64,000 bases of DNA from positions 196,911,118-196,975,117 of the forward strand of contig CM037878.1 in NCBI GenBank assembly GCA_021292165.1, written 5' to 3'. The notes below the pieces were generated by a model. That model was not told the DNA's origin. It was given only the letters and a program-made list of their open reading frames with translations, and did not search any database. The position numbers and the translations under genes were made by a program. The DNA comes from Shinisaurus crocodilurus (Eukaryota; Chordata; Lepidosauria; Squamata; Shinisauridae). Each line of letters starts with the position of its first letter. The first letter of the stretch is position 1. Below, piece by piece: positions 54,094 through 63,874 of the stretch.

Positions 54094-54445
54094 TGAAGAG
54101 TCAGACACAAGTATATATGGTATAAAATCAGGGCCACATTTATTGAATTAAAGATCTGTGAAGGGCGAAGTGCGGTACTAATCTACTCCTGGCCATTGGC
54201 TGGGTAAAAAACAAGATTTGGGCGAAGCCATCCTAACCGAAACGGAGGCGGGATGCCCCGCCACCGTCCAGTTGCACTCCATGTGGAGCTGGCAGGCCTT
54301 ACCAGCATCGCCTCCCATTGGCGCCACAAGACAGCCAATGTAGGTGAGGGCGGGGAGATAGGGTCTTAAGTGAGGGTCCCAGCTCCCTGCCCCGCTTAAG
54401 CCCATTGGCTTGGTTGATGTGGCCTGGCTGTATTCTGACTCTTCA
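54094..54445 (-). mobile_element. Solo-LTR-like element, 352 bp
   Basis: Both ends carry the same 12-base inverted repeat, TGAAGAGTCAGA on the left and TCTGACTCTTCA on the right, so the unit is bounded by TG...CA. On the minus strand an AATAAA signal lies at 54139-54144, about 45 bp before the 3' end, as expected of an LTR. The flanks do not give a clear duplication. A related, longer sequence sits at 55.56-56.2 kb. No coding region accompanies either, so these look like solo LTRs or remnants. Confidence 0.7.
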
Positions 54446-55029
54446 TCCCTCCCCCACACACAAACTTCTCCCCGCCCCCAGAAGGCGGTGCTGGAGGAAG
54501 TCTATTCTTTTAGTGCATGGAGCAATCTGTTCCTTCCTATGCAGAAAGTAAAATTTGATTTTCAATATGGCCCTTATTATAACCAAGAACTATAACTTTC
54601 CTAATTACAGAATATTTTCTTTTCATTACGAATCACTGCCGGGGGGGGGGGGGGGATGGGAGAGGGAATGTTGGTGTCTGGGACTTTTCTTGACCAAAGA
54701 AAGAACAAATTCATTTTTGTATATATGTAGTTTTGCAGGAAATCACCAAATATCTTATGATAGATATGTTCAATCATGACTTAGATGAGAAAAAACAGGT
54801 GTGTGGGGTGGTTGTTGTTGTTGTTTTTAATAAAACAATCCATAAATAGATGGTTTCTTGATCTTAAATGTTTGTGTGACTGTGAATTCACCTGTAATGC
54901 TGGCAAGAGTGACAGAGGAGGAAACCTTGTGATCTGAGCAAACATGGATATTTTAAAAAATACTGTAAGTGGTATATAAATTGATGAAACAATAACAACA
55001 CGGGCTAAAATTCATTTTAGGGACTACTC
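54446..55029. other. Non-coding DNA with an L2-tip-like piece
   Basis: A poly-G run lies at 54642-54654. At 54964-54985 TAAGTGGTATATAAATTGAT resembles the L2 terminus. No gene was recognised. Confidence 0.45.
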
Positions 55030-55556
55030 TTGGACAGTGGTAGTAGTGAAGAGACTGTTTTCCAACCACCATTGCACCTACTCATTGTCATCCAGCAGAG
55101 CTTTACTGGGTGGCCAGGAGGCTGTTTTATTCCACTCTGTCTGGGGAGATGGTGGAGCCCTTGGCAGCCTGCTATGATCGGGTTGTAGTACACTTTGCAG
55201 ATAAAGTCACTCTCATCTGTTCCTATTTGGACTCATCAGTTAGAGAGGTGGTTTCTGAACATGCCTATGACTCCTTCTTGTCCTGCTGTTACACATACTG
55301 TACATTTCAGTTTGTGCAACCTGAGATGTGGTCAGGATCCTGGGAGAAGTGAAATGGACCACTTCTGCTTCCTTCCAGGCTGATTAAAACTACCAGAGGG
55401 TGATTGGCATCTTGGGTACTGGAAGTTGTAAATACAGGTTTACGTAAGGTGGCCATGTGTCCTCTTTTGCAGAAGGAAGTCTTCTGTTTGAAGGGCTGCC
55501 AGATGACTGTCCTCTATATGAAGGTATGCCCTGTCTATTGCGCGCGTAAAAGGGGA

Positions 55557-56225
55557 AAAGAAGAGGCGAGACACAGGTATATGGTGTAAATAAAGAGCCA
55601 CATTTTATTAATCAAGATCTGCGAAGGGTGAAAGTGCGGGAGTAACTAAAACCGGCCATTGGCCAGTGAGGTATCCCAGGCAGATACATCCAAACCCGGG
55701 GGGTGGCGCAGCACTTCGCCACCCCCCCCCCAATTTTACACCCTCTTGGGTGCTGGGAGGCTTTCTCACAGTCCCCACCTCACGGTGCCACAGAACACCG
55801 ATCCGTGTGATGTAAGCCATCCTCACTGGCGATCCGTATTTCCCCCCACTGAGCCACGAAACTCAGCAAGCGTTGAGATACAGGTCTCGCCAGCCACCTG
55901 AACAGTGCCATTGGATGATCACCAAAAACCCTAACCCCACTGCCTATTCCCGCACTTACTAGCCAAATGTGACCGGATTGGACCAAATCACACAGAAAAC
56001 CCAAAATAAAAAACACCCAACCCTGCAACACAGTGTAGAGTAGGCGAAACACACCCATTGCCCCCAGCCAATCAGGACAATGAGCCAAAATTCCTACTCG
56101 GCCCCTGGAAATGGCGGCCAGCAAAAGCCCACACTGAGAACAGGGAGGGAGGGAGAGAGCTGCAAAAGAAAGAGCCCAGAGTGTGGGCATGCGGGCCTAA
56201 TAACGGTCCTGCACACTCCACCCTT
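55557..56225 (-). mobile_element. LTR-like remnant related to 54.1 kb
   Basis: The left boundary (minus-strand 3' end) shares AAGAGGCGAGACACAGGTAT, GAGCCACATTTTATTAATCA and AGATCTGCGAAGGGTGAAAG with the LTR at 54.1 kb. On the minus strand an AATAAA signal lies near 55600. It then diverges into a longer U3-like part. The right boundary near 56225 is approximate. A 136-codon minus frame inside is not a known protein. Confidence 0.5.
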
Positions 56226-56349
56226 GTATCCTATTGGTGGGTGAGATCACCCCATAGTGGTCTCACTTTCCTTTCCTCCATGTGCAAAATTCTCCCTGCC
56301 CATAGTTGCACGTGGCCGGGGAAAGGGAAATCCCACTTTAAGCTTTAAA

Positions 56350-57720
56350 TTTTCAGACAGGGTTCCAGTTACTGAGTCAACTGTGGCCCAGATTATTTCC
56401 TCTTCTCCTCCTACCTTGTGTCTTGCTGACTCTTTCCCGTCCTTTCTTTATCTGATGCTTTTACCTTTGCTTTTGCCTCATATAACTTATCTGGTGAATT
56501 CTTCACTTTCACTAGGTATTTTTCTGGAATGTTTCAAGCATGCTTTTGTACGCCCTTTGTTAAAAAAGCCTAATTTGGACCCTTCAGCTTGTGTTAATTA
56601 TCACCCTATTTCACTTCTTCCTTTTCTTTCTAAGATTTTAGCAAGAGTAGTTCTCTGCCCAATTGATGACTTATTTAATTAGATTTAATCTCCTATATTC
56701 TTTTCAATCGGGGTTTCGTTCTGGCTACTCCACAGAAACAGCCTTAACTTATGTGATGAATGATATCTTAGTGGTGAAAGCTCAGCGTCAAACATCTGTG
56801 TTGATTCTGCTGGATCTCATGGCAGCTTTTGAGACACTCGACCATCACATACTGCTTTCACGGTTGGCATCACTGGGGATCAAGGGCAATGCTCTTTTCT
56901 TTTTAATTGTTACTATTTTGTTTCGTTTTGGGGTTCAGTTTCAGATATTTTCCCTTTATCAGTGGGAGTTCCACAGGACTCAGTTTTGGGTCCTCTTCTT
57001 TTTTCATTATACACTTGTCCCCTTGGACATTTGGTTTCTGATCAGGGTTTTCGGTATCAAATCTATGCAGATGATACACAGATATATCGAAGTTTTGCAT
57101 CCATTGATATTGCAGTGTGGCAGTCTGTGACGGACTGCCTGTCAGGCATTTCTTCATGGATGACCGCACATAATCTTAAATTGAATATGGATAAGACTGA
57201 GATTCTGGTATTTCAACCTGACCATGTATCAACTCCCTTATTGTGTCCTTCTTTGCATATCCAGGGCTCGGTGGTGGCCCCGGTTTCAGCTGCCAAGAGC
57301 CTTGGTGTTTTGCTGGATGATTGTCCTTGCATCCTTTTATTAGTAGGACTGCCAAGATATGTAATCTTCACCTCTTGAACATTCGCAGGATTTGTAAGTT
57401 TTTGTCTCCTGAAACGGCCCATCTGCTTGCTCAGGCTTTGGTGGTATCTCACTTGAACTATTGTAATAGTTTAATAGCTGGCTTGCCCTCTTCTGTGCTT
57501 CAACCATTGGTTCTGGTTCAGAACAGCACTGTTTGTGTTGTCCTGAACTTGCCCCGATACTCCCATATTACTATGGCCCATAGGAATCTTAATTGGCTAC
57601 CTATTTGGGCTAGGGCCCAATTTAAATGATTGGTTCTTGCCTTTATAGCTTTGCATTTTAATTTCCCCCATTATTTAGCCTCTAGGCTTTCATGGTATGT
57701 CCCTGGTAGTAATTTAAGAT
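56350..57720 (+). pseudogene. L2-type ORF2 of another subfamily, frameshifted
   Basis: Three overlapping broken frames encode an L2-clade reverse transcriptase. Visible pieces are FVRPLLKKPNLDPSACVNY at about 56547, FQSGFRSGYSTETAL near 56702, [16 protein letters not shown] near 56810, a [10 protein letters not shown] motif near 56965 with Q-G replaced by Q-D, and YADDTQIY near 57067. The C-terminal YCNSLIAGLP lies near 57460. The subfamily differs from the 22-kb L2. Frameshifts fall near 56680, 56960 and 57370. It is inactive. Confidence 0.85.
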
Positions 57721-57779
57721 CAGCAAGCCAGGGATAACTAGTGGTCCCACTGACACACTCTGTCTTCGTAGAGTTGTAA

Positions 57780-58660
57780 ATCGAGCCTCCGCCGGGGCAG
57801 AACGAGGGCGAGCATGGCCCCGCTCGCGCCCCGGTGAGGCCTTACCTCCTCTTTGGGGCGGGTCGCGCGCTCCGCGGAGAGCTGCCCCAGTCGCCCGATC
57901 CGGTGGAGAACCTGCCCGCTCTGCTCGATCGGTCCCGTCGCATCACTTCTGGGACCGGAAATGACGCGACAGGACCGATCTGCGCCTGCGCAGAGGCCCA
58001 TTTCCACCCATTTCCCAGCCCGAACGCAGAGAGCCAGGTAAGTGGCTTGTTCGAGCGGCGCTGCGTGCCGCTCAGAAAAACGAGGCAGGGAGGGGGAGGG
58101 GGCGAAATAAGGCTCGGGCAGCGCGCCCAGCCTTATTTCCATGTCTACCCGCGCGGGCTTACCTGCAGGCTCTCCGGCTCTGCGGAGAGCCTGCGTCTCC
58201 GTCCGCTGGTCCCGTCGCGTCACTTCCGGCGCAGAGGAAGTGACGCGACGGGACCCTGCTCTGTCACGCTGGACCCCTGCACTCTGTTTTTGGTGCGGGA
58301 AACCAGGGCAACAGGTCTGTTTAAGCCCTGTTGCCCTGGTTCCTTCCGCCAAAACAGAGCGCGGGCGGGGGTCCTTCCGCCAAAACAGAGCGTGGGCGGG
58401 GGTCCAGCGCGATGGAGCAGTGGCTCTGGAGGCGGAGGCGGCACGCAGGACCAGGTAGGCGGTGGGGGGGGTCCTGGCGGCAGCAGGAGGCGGGGGGTCC
58501 GGCAGCGGGGGGGTTGTGCACGGGGGTTTCTCCGGCAGCGGCTTGAGCGGCACAGAGAACGCTCCACGCCGCTCTGAAGAGCGAGATCGGGCCGCCGCCG
58601 CTCACTGGGGGGCCGAGCCCGGAGCGAGCCTCCAGCTGACTCCAGGCTCGGCCCCACCAC
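57780..58660. mobile_element. GC-rich palindromic DNA element, copy II (longer)
   Basis: The right end GGCTCGGCCCCACCAC is the inverted form of the left end of the 26.8-kb element. The left boundary is uncertain. Shared modules include a perfect palindrome with 20-bp arms at 58208-58255, the CCAGGGCAACAGG palindrome at 58301-58341, and a GGAGAGCCTGCAGGTAAGC block (minus strand near 58158-58177). A degenerate copy of the 20-bp module lies at about 57930-57975. CAG|GTAAGT at 58035-58043 is a consensus-like splice donor. TGCGCCTGCGCA near 57982 resembles an NRF1 site. CpG density is very high and it is non-coding. Confidence 0.72.

Positions 58661-58704
<44 letters not shown>
58661..58704 (+). 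repeat. (TTA)n microsatellite
   Basis: An uninterrupted TTA tract abuts the right end of the GC-rich element. Confidence 0.95.
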
Positions 58705-59700
58705 GAGCCATAAGAACTATTGCCCATCAACAGTTAGCAGCTGAAAAGCAGTCTGAATGTACAGGCACACAGGTCTGGTCACAGTCTTCTGCACTATGGT
58801 GAGAAGTCTATGGTGAGATGTACTGTATTTCTATTTAAATTATAATAAGTATTTTAAATTTGCACCTATACATATATATTAGCATATGCAAATTTTATGT
58901 AAATCACTGTCCTCTTTTGTCTTCATTTTTGGTCATGCATTTCTTCTTTTTTGGTGATTCATAAGTGACAACCCTAGGTTAATGGGATGGTGTGGTTCCA
59001 GCATACTTAAAGAAGACTACTGCTTCTGGCATTGGTTTGGGACTAAAACTACTGTGGTGGATCATCTTTGTTGGGAGAAAGACAGAGGGAATGCAATCCT
59101 GTTAGTTCTTCTGGGTGTCTCAGCAATTTTCAATGCCATCAACCAATATGTCCTTCTTGAGCACCTATCTGGGCTGGATCTGGGAAGTGCCATGTTGCTG
59201 TGGCTCTGTGGGCTTCCTGAGGAGACAGGGAGGGCTGCCAATTTGCTTGTCGGCCCAATTCAAAGTGTTGGTCTTAACTTTAAGGCCCTGAAATGAGGAT
59301 ATCTCAAGGAGCACCTCTTTTTGTATGAACAACCTTGGATGCTTCCCTCAACATCTGAGACCTTGTTGATTGTCACATGACTGTCTAAAATATAGTGGGT
59401 GGGGGCATTTCTTGAAGTTGTGGAATGTCCCCTCTCTAAAGAGACAGATATCTCTACCTTGCTCCTTAGTTTTAAGTTAGGAGCCCAAACTTAGTTTTTT
59501 CAGAAAGCCTTTGATCTGAATTAATTATCTTCAGTGCTGTAAAAGTTTGGCTGTTCTCTCTCTCTCTGGCTTTTAAACAATTTTACTGTTCAGTTTTCAT
59601 TGATTTATGTTTTTACCTTTTGCCATCATGAGCTGCCATGTGGGTCATTGATGTAAAGGCAGGATATAAATGTTTAAATAAATAAATAAATAAATAAATA

Positions 59701-62247
59701 GATGTAGCCAATTGTGTCTCCTCTGCTGATGACAGGCTCTTTGAACTAACAGAGGCTTTCATCAGCAGGTAGGGGGGATTTGCAAAAATCCTTTGCTTTC
59801 CATTCATGGAAACTTCCACTGGAACAAAGAGTGTTCAGTTAGAGAGAGACACAATTGGAGACAACACAATGAGGCTTAAATGATGACATTACTAACATAT
59901 TTTAATATTATGCCAAAATTGTATGTGCCAATATTTTATGTGTTGATAGAGCTGAGCACATTACATGGAGAAGAAAGGTAACAGAGTTGTAATTTCCATT
60001 TTTTTCAAACTGTGAAGGTAATGTTAGAAAAGGAACGTGAACAGGCGCTATGAATGATGAAACGGTTCTTATATCTGCCATATGCAAATTCGTTTTCTAC
60101 ACCAGCCTTGTGAAAAAGTATGCACAACTCACACTTCCTTTCTCTCTCCTGACTCATGGTGCTGTGAGGTAGGTTAGGCTGAGAGATTGGCCCAAGCTCA
60201 CCCATTGAGTTTCATGTCTTAACGCTGATTTGACCAGAGGCTCCCTGATTCAAGTCCAATATTTATTCAATGACAACACACTGGCTCTTCCCTCTTCAAT
60301 GAGAGAGCAAAGAATTTGGCTCATACAATACATTCTTCTGTAACCATCCTCCCTCCAGCTAATCTGATGGGTTTCTCAGTTCCCTTTATTATTTTATTAT
60401 GCTCTTTACATGCCTGTAGTGTAGTCAATATTCTCTCATTATTATAATTCCTAACTGCTACATTCTGGGAGCATTATTTTTTGGGGGTGGTTTGAAATTG
60501 CTCTGGCCTGAAACAAATCTGCAATGAAACATCTGTCTTCCCATTTTCATATAGTTTTAGAGATGGAGGGGAAATAATAAAATCCCCATGGTTTCAATTG
60601 CTTTCCTAACAAGCTGCCACAGAAGAAAATGATAAAATAACAAGCTGTCACAAAAGGAAAATTTACAAATGAAACTTTCTAATATTTACTCTTCTCCACT
60701 GGGTAAAATGCTTGCCTTTGAAATTCAGGCACTGAATACATTTGCTACTGTTCGGTTGGTTTGCTTCTTTTCATTGACAATGACATGAGCTTGCACTGAA
60801 AAGAGATGAAAACATCAGCCGTGATGGTGGGAATGTAAGTGCAGGTCTATTCATGTCCTATCACATTTATGGGGCCTAGATTGTGACTCACATTCTAACA
60901 CACATAGCATATCTAGTAAATGTTAAGACTATTCTGTAAAATGTTCATTAAAGCATAATAACTTATTTCTTGCCACCAAACAGCAGCCCAAATAAACTTC
61001 AAATAAATTCAGATTCAGGCTTTCATCACTCTCCAGCATTGCTTATGATTGATGGATGAACTTGGATGCTCTTTTGCTACAAAATTTGGCATTCAGAATT
61101 TAGTGTGCCTCCTTTGATGTCAAGAGCTCAAATCCTTTGATGAAGGATGCAGTTCCCCAGATACTGAGGTTGCAATCACCAGACCAATTATTCCAGAATA
61201 ATCTTGCGGATTTCAGTGGGATTCCTCAAGCATAACTGATTGCTGGGCCTAAATAGCTGGCCAGTTTTATCACTGCTGACTTTCTCTCGCTGCCTGAACT
61301 GTTGATCTAGGGAAGTACACGACTAGTAGCTGTATGCACGACCTATTTCATAGGTTACTTTTGCACTGCGGTAGCTGCCTTGTCTTGGCCCAATCTATAC
61401 TACTCTAGCAACACATGTGGTAGTGAGATTACATGGGAGGGAGGAACTGTGTGGGATGCTGTGACACCAGTGGCATCATAGACAAAAGGGGTATGGCGCT
61501 GTGGTGCTGGCATTGTGATATCCTCTTCCTGTGATTTCACTACTATGCATGTTACCAGGGTGGCATGGGATGAAGCCACGAAGCAGCAACTGGGTATGAT
61601 CTAGGCTAGGGGAAAAAATATTTTAATACTGGGGTGTAGTTTGTGCTGAAAAGCTGCTCCCCTGTGATCAGGCTTCACACTGATAGATGGTAACAGTATC
61701 ATAATTTTAAGTACCAGTCATGGGGCTTGCTCAGATCATTATTATTATCCTGTGCCAGCGCCACACTTTGATTAAAGGCACAGGTGATAGCATAAGAAAC
61801 AACCATACAATCCAGGTAATTTATAAAGGAGTCTATACAGGTAATTTATACTTTACTGATGTAATGTGGAGCCCATGTAACAGAGGTAATGTGTACATAG
61901 GCTTAAATGGAATAATCACATGACAAATAGTTGCTGCATTCCAATAAGATGCGGAATTATGTGAATACATTTTGTTGCTCTGGCATATCATACTCCTTTA
62001 TAAACTGTGCTGGTGCTGGTGTCTTTTTATGTTGTGATATGGCATTAAAAAAGCACCATTACAGTTTATAAAATAACGATTGTAGATATTTTTTGGAGGC
62101 TTTAAATTTTCTCTCATTTAAATATTTCTACTTTGTAACCAAGGCAGCAGTTTTTGGAGGAGTGAAAGTAGAAAAGTTTTCTATTTCTGGAAAATGGACA
62201 AAAAAGTCCCCCCCCCCCCTAAATGTAGCACAATCAACTAGCTGATA
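59701..62247. other. AT-rich non-coding DNA, possible regulatory sequence
   Basis: Apart from the partial SINE at 60.15 kb, the interval has no recognised transposon. The stretch about 60500-61000 is repeat-free, with motifs such as AACAAGCTGTCACAAAAGG and AAAGCATAATAACTTATTTC, and could be conserved non-coding DNA. No gene was recognised. Confidence 0.4.
60150..60292 (-). mobile_element. Partial tRNA-derived SINE
   Basis: GTGAGGTAGGTTAGGCTGAG, then TTGGCCCAAGCTCACCC and ACACACTGGCTCT follow the order of the SINE copies at 5.95 and 20.8 kb. The B-box region is mutated. Confidence 0.65.
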
Positions 62248-62255
62248 GCTTATAT

Positions 62256-62688
62256 CAGTGATGGCGAACCTTTTTGAGCCCGAGTGCCCAAACTGCAACA
62301 CAAAACCAACTTATTTATTTCAAAGTGCCTTAAATTTGGCAGGAAGGAGGGGGGGAACTAGCTAATCGCGCCCCGCTCTGTCTCAGGGCATGGCTCTTCA
62401 CCAGGCGCGCAAAGATTCGGGTGCGCGTGCGCTGTGCTTCTGAGCTGTCTGTTCAGTTAGAAGGAGGGCTGGGTGCCTGCGCAGTCCGCTTCTGGGGGTG
62501 GAGATGTTGGAGTGTGCCTGCCTGTGGAGGCCAGCAAGGAATGAGTGGAGAGGAGTTACTATGGAAACCCAACAGTGAATGCAGAAGGGGACGGTCTTTT
62601 CGCGATCTGGCGACCAATGGCTTGAGTGCCCACAGAGAGGTTCCTGCGTGCCAGCTGTGGCACGCGTGCCATAGGTTCACCATCACTG
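62256..62688 (-). mobile_element. hAT element resembling the CAGTGATGG (hAT1) group
   Basis: GCTTATAT lies exactly on both sides (62248-62255 and 62689-62696). The ends CAGTGATGGCGAACCT and AGGTTCACCATCACTG are inverted partners with one mismatch. Inside the right end, CTGTGGCACGCGTGCCATAG is the hallmark of a hAT group reported as horizontally transferred among tetrapods. That link is from recall of the terminus and needs alignment. It is 433 bp and non-autonomous; the 135-codon frame is not a transposase. Confidence 0.88.
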
Positions 62689-62890
62689 GCTTATATCATT
62701 CATATAAAGAGCTGGCCCACTTAATTTTTGACTATGTATATTTCTTCTTCCATTATCCTGCTATTCCTCTAAGCAGTTTTCTTTATATGGCTTTCTCCCC
62801 TACATATCCTCAAGGCAGGTTAGATTGAGAGTGACTGGCCCAAGATCGCCTACTGAGCTTCATGGCTTAATGCTGGTTTGATCCCAGGTT

Positions 62891-63556
62891 GGGGTCCCCA
62901 GCATTTTGCCTGTGGGCACCATGTGTCCAAGGACACCTCTCTTGGTGCCCACCAGATTCTCTGCCCCTCCTGATTTTTGATTTTAAAATATTTTTTAAAA
63001 AAAATTAAATGGGAAGTTGCCATACTGCAAAGCAAAGTGCACTCTCCAGCTCCATCTTTATTTATTTTTATTTATTTATTTATTTATTATATTTATACCC
63101 CACCTTTTTTCCTGCAAGGAACCCAAGGCGGCTTACATAATCCTCCTCCTCTCCAACTTATCCTCACAACAACCCTGTGAAGTAGGTTAGGCTGAGAGTC
63201 AGTGACTGGCCCAAAGTCACCCAGTGAGTTTCGTGGCCGAGCGGGGACTAGAACCCAGATCTCCCGAGTCCCAGTCCAACACTCTAACCACTACACCACA
63301 CTGGGTTCGAAAGAGTGGTTTTGTCCTTTGGAGCTCAGACCCCACCTCTGCATTGTAGTTAGGTTCTTGGGCAAGTTACTTTTCTTTAATCTCGCCAGTT
63401 TGCCTTCTGGGAAATGAGTGTTTTGTGACTAGCCATGCCCACCATGGCAGCCATTTTATGAATACGCAAATGCCCCCACCCCATTGCAGTACTTTTATAA
63501 CTGTCAACACACTGTTAAAATTCCAGATGTGTCCACCAAGCCAAAAAGGTTGGGTG
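62891..63556. mobile_element. hAT-type MITE inside a SINE
   Basis: The left end reads GGGGTCCCCAGCATTTTGCC and TGTGGGCACC. The right end reads GTGTCCACCAAGCCAAAAAG and GTTGGGTGCTCCTG, its approximate inverse. The insertion splits one SINE and itself contains another SINE at 63.06-63.3 kb. Exact ends and TSD were not fixed. Confidence 0.6.
63060..63305 (-). mobile_element. tRNA-derived SINE (copy 3), innermost in the nest
   Basis: On the minus strand it begins CCAGTGTGGTGTAGTGGTTA, with GGGTTCTAGTCCCCGC as B box and GTGACTTTGGGCCAGTCACT in the body. It ends in TTTAT units at the plus-strand left edge. It is highly similar to copy 1 (5.95 kb), so it is probably young. Confidence 0.88.
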
Positions 63557-63624
63557 CTCCTGCCTCCCTGATCCAAGTCCAACATTCAGTCAACTACAGC
63601 ATACTGGCTCAGATAACCAGTGTA

Positions 63625-63874
63625 CAGTAATACCTTGGATTGCAAGTAACTTGGTTTGAGAGCGTTTTGCAAGACAAGCACATTTTTAAATATTTATTTA
63701 ATTTTTTTTTACTTGATATACAAGCGACGTCTTGCAATACAAGTACTGTAGTACGGCTTAAATTAAAAATCTCTGTACAAATTTTTTTGGGGGGATTTCG
63801 TTTTGATATAAGAGTGTTTTGGATTACAAGCACGTTTCCGGAACGAATTATGCTCTCAATCCAAGGCATGACTG
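63625..63874 (+). mobile_element. Mariner-type MITE, copy 3
   Basis: TA lies at both sides (63623-63624 and 63875-63876). The ends CAGTAATACCTTGGATTG and CAATCCAAGGCATGACTG are the same as in copy 2. By eye it is about 95% identical to copy 2. Confidence 0.9.

Larger units (their letters stand above)
55445..58976 (+). mobile_element. TAGGGTG-type transposon, copy D, split
   Basis: The left part (55445-55541) begins TAAGGTGGCCATGTGTCCTC. The right part (about 58765-58976) starts near GCACACAGGTCTGGTCACAG and ends ATAAGTGACAACCCTA. The flanks GGTTTACG and GGTTAATG agree at 6 of 8 positions, the best evidence that this family makes an 8-bp TSD. About 3.2 kb of later DNA interrupts it. Confidence 0.75.
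55030..59700 (+). pseudogene. Old L2 remnant, split by later insertions
   Basis: The left part is 55030-55444 and the right part is about 58985-59700. On the left the broken translation contains SGEMVEPLA and, later, LIKTTRG and LEVVNTGLR, equivalents of LIKTSREG and REVINASLRE in the 22-kb L2. On the right it resumes with a KTTVVDHLCWEKDRGNAILL-type RT stretch, then jumps to an FKALK-type motif and an L2 terminus GGATATAAATGTTTAAATAA with AAAT units. Much of the RT is deleted. The two parts join cleanly when the TAGGGTG-type transposon is removed. Confidence 0.75.
62725..63614 (-). mobile_element. tRNA-derived SINE split by a later insertion
   Basis: The body half is 62725-62890 (GGCAGGTTAGATTGAGAGTG, AGCTTCATGGCTTAATGCTG). 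The promoter half resumes at about 63557-63614 (TCCCTGATCCAAGTCCAACA, ACTGGCTCAG). The two halves are colinear with the intact copies. Confidence 0.75.

Noticed and set aside
54178..54459. 93-codon minus-strand frame
   Set aside because: It lies almost wholly within the solo LTR and has no family resemblance.
55780..56190. 136-codon minus-strand frame as a retroviral protein
   Set aside because: It lies in the U3-like part of an LTR remnant and shows no motif of gag, pol or env.
62421..62828. 135-codon frame as a possible gene
   Set aside because: It crosses the right end of a hAT element and enters a SINE, and it has no domain.
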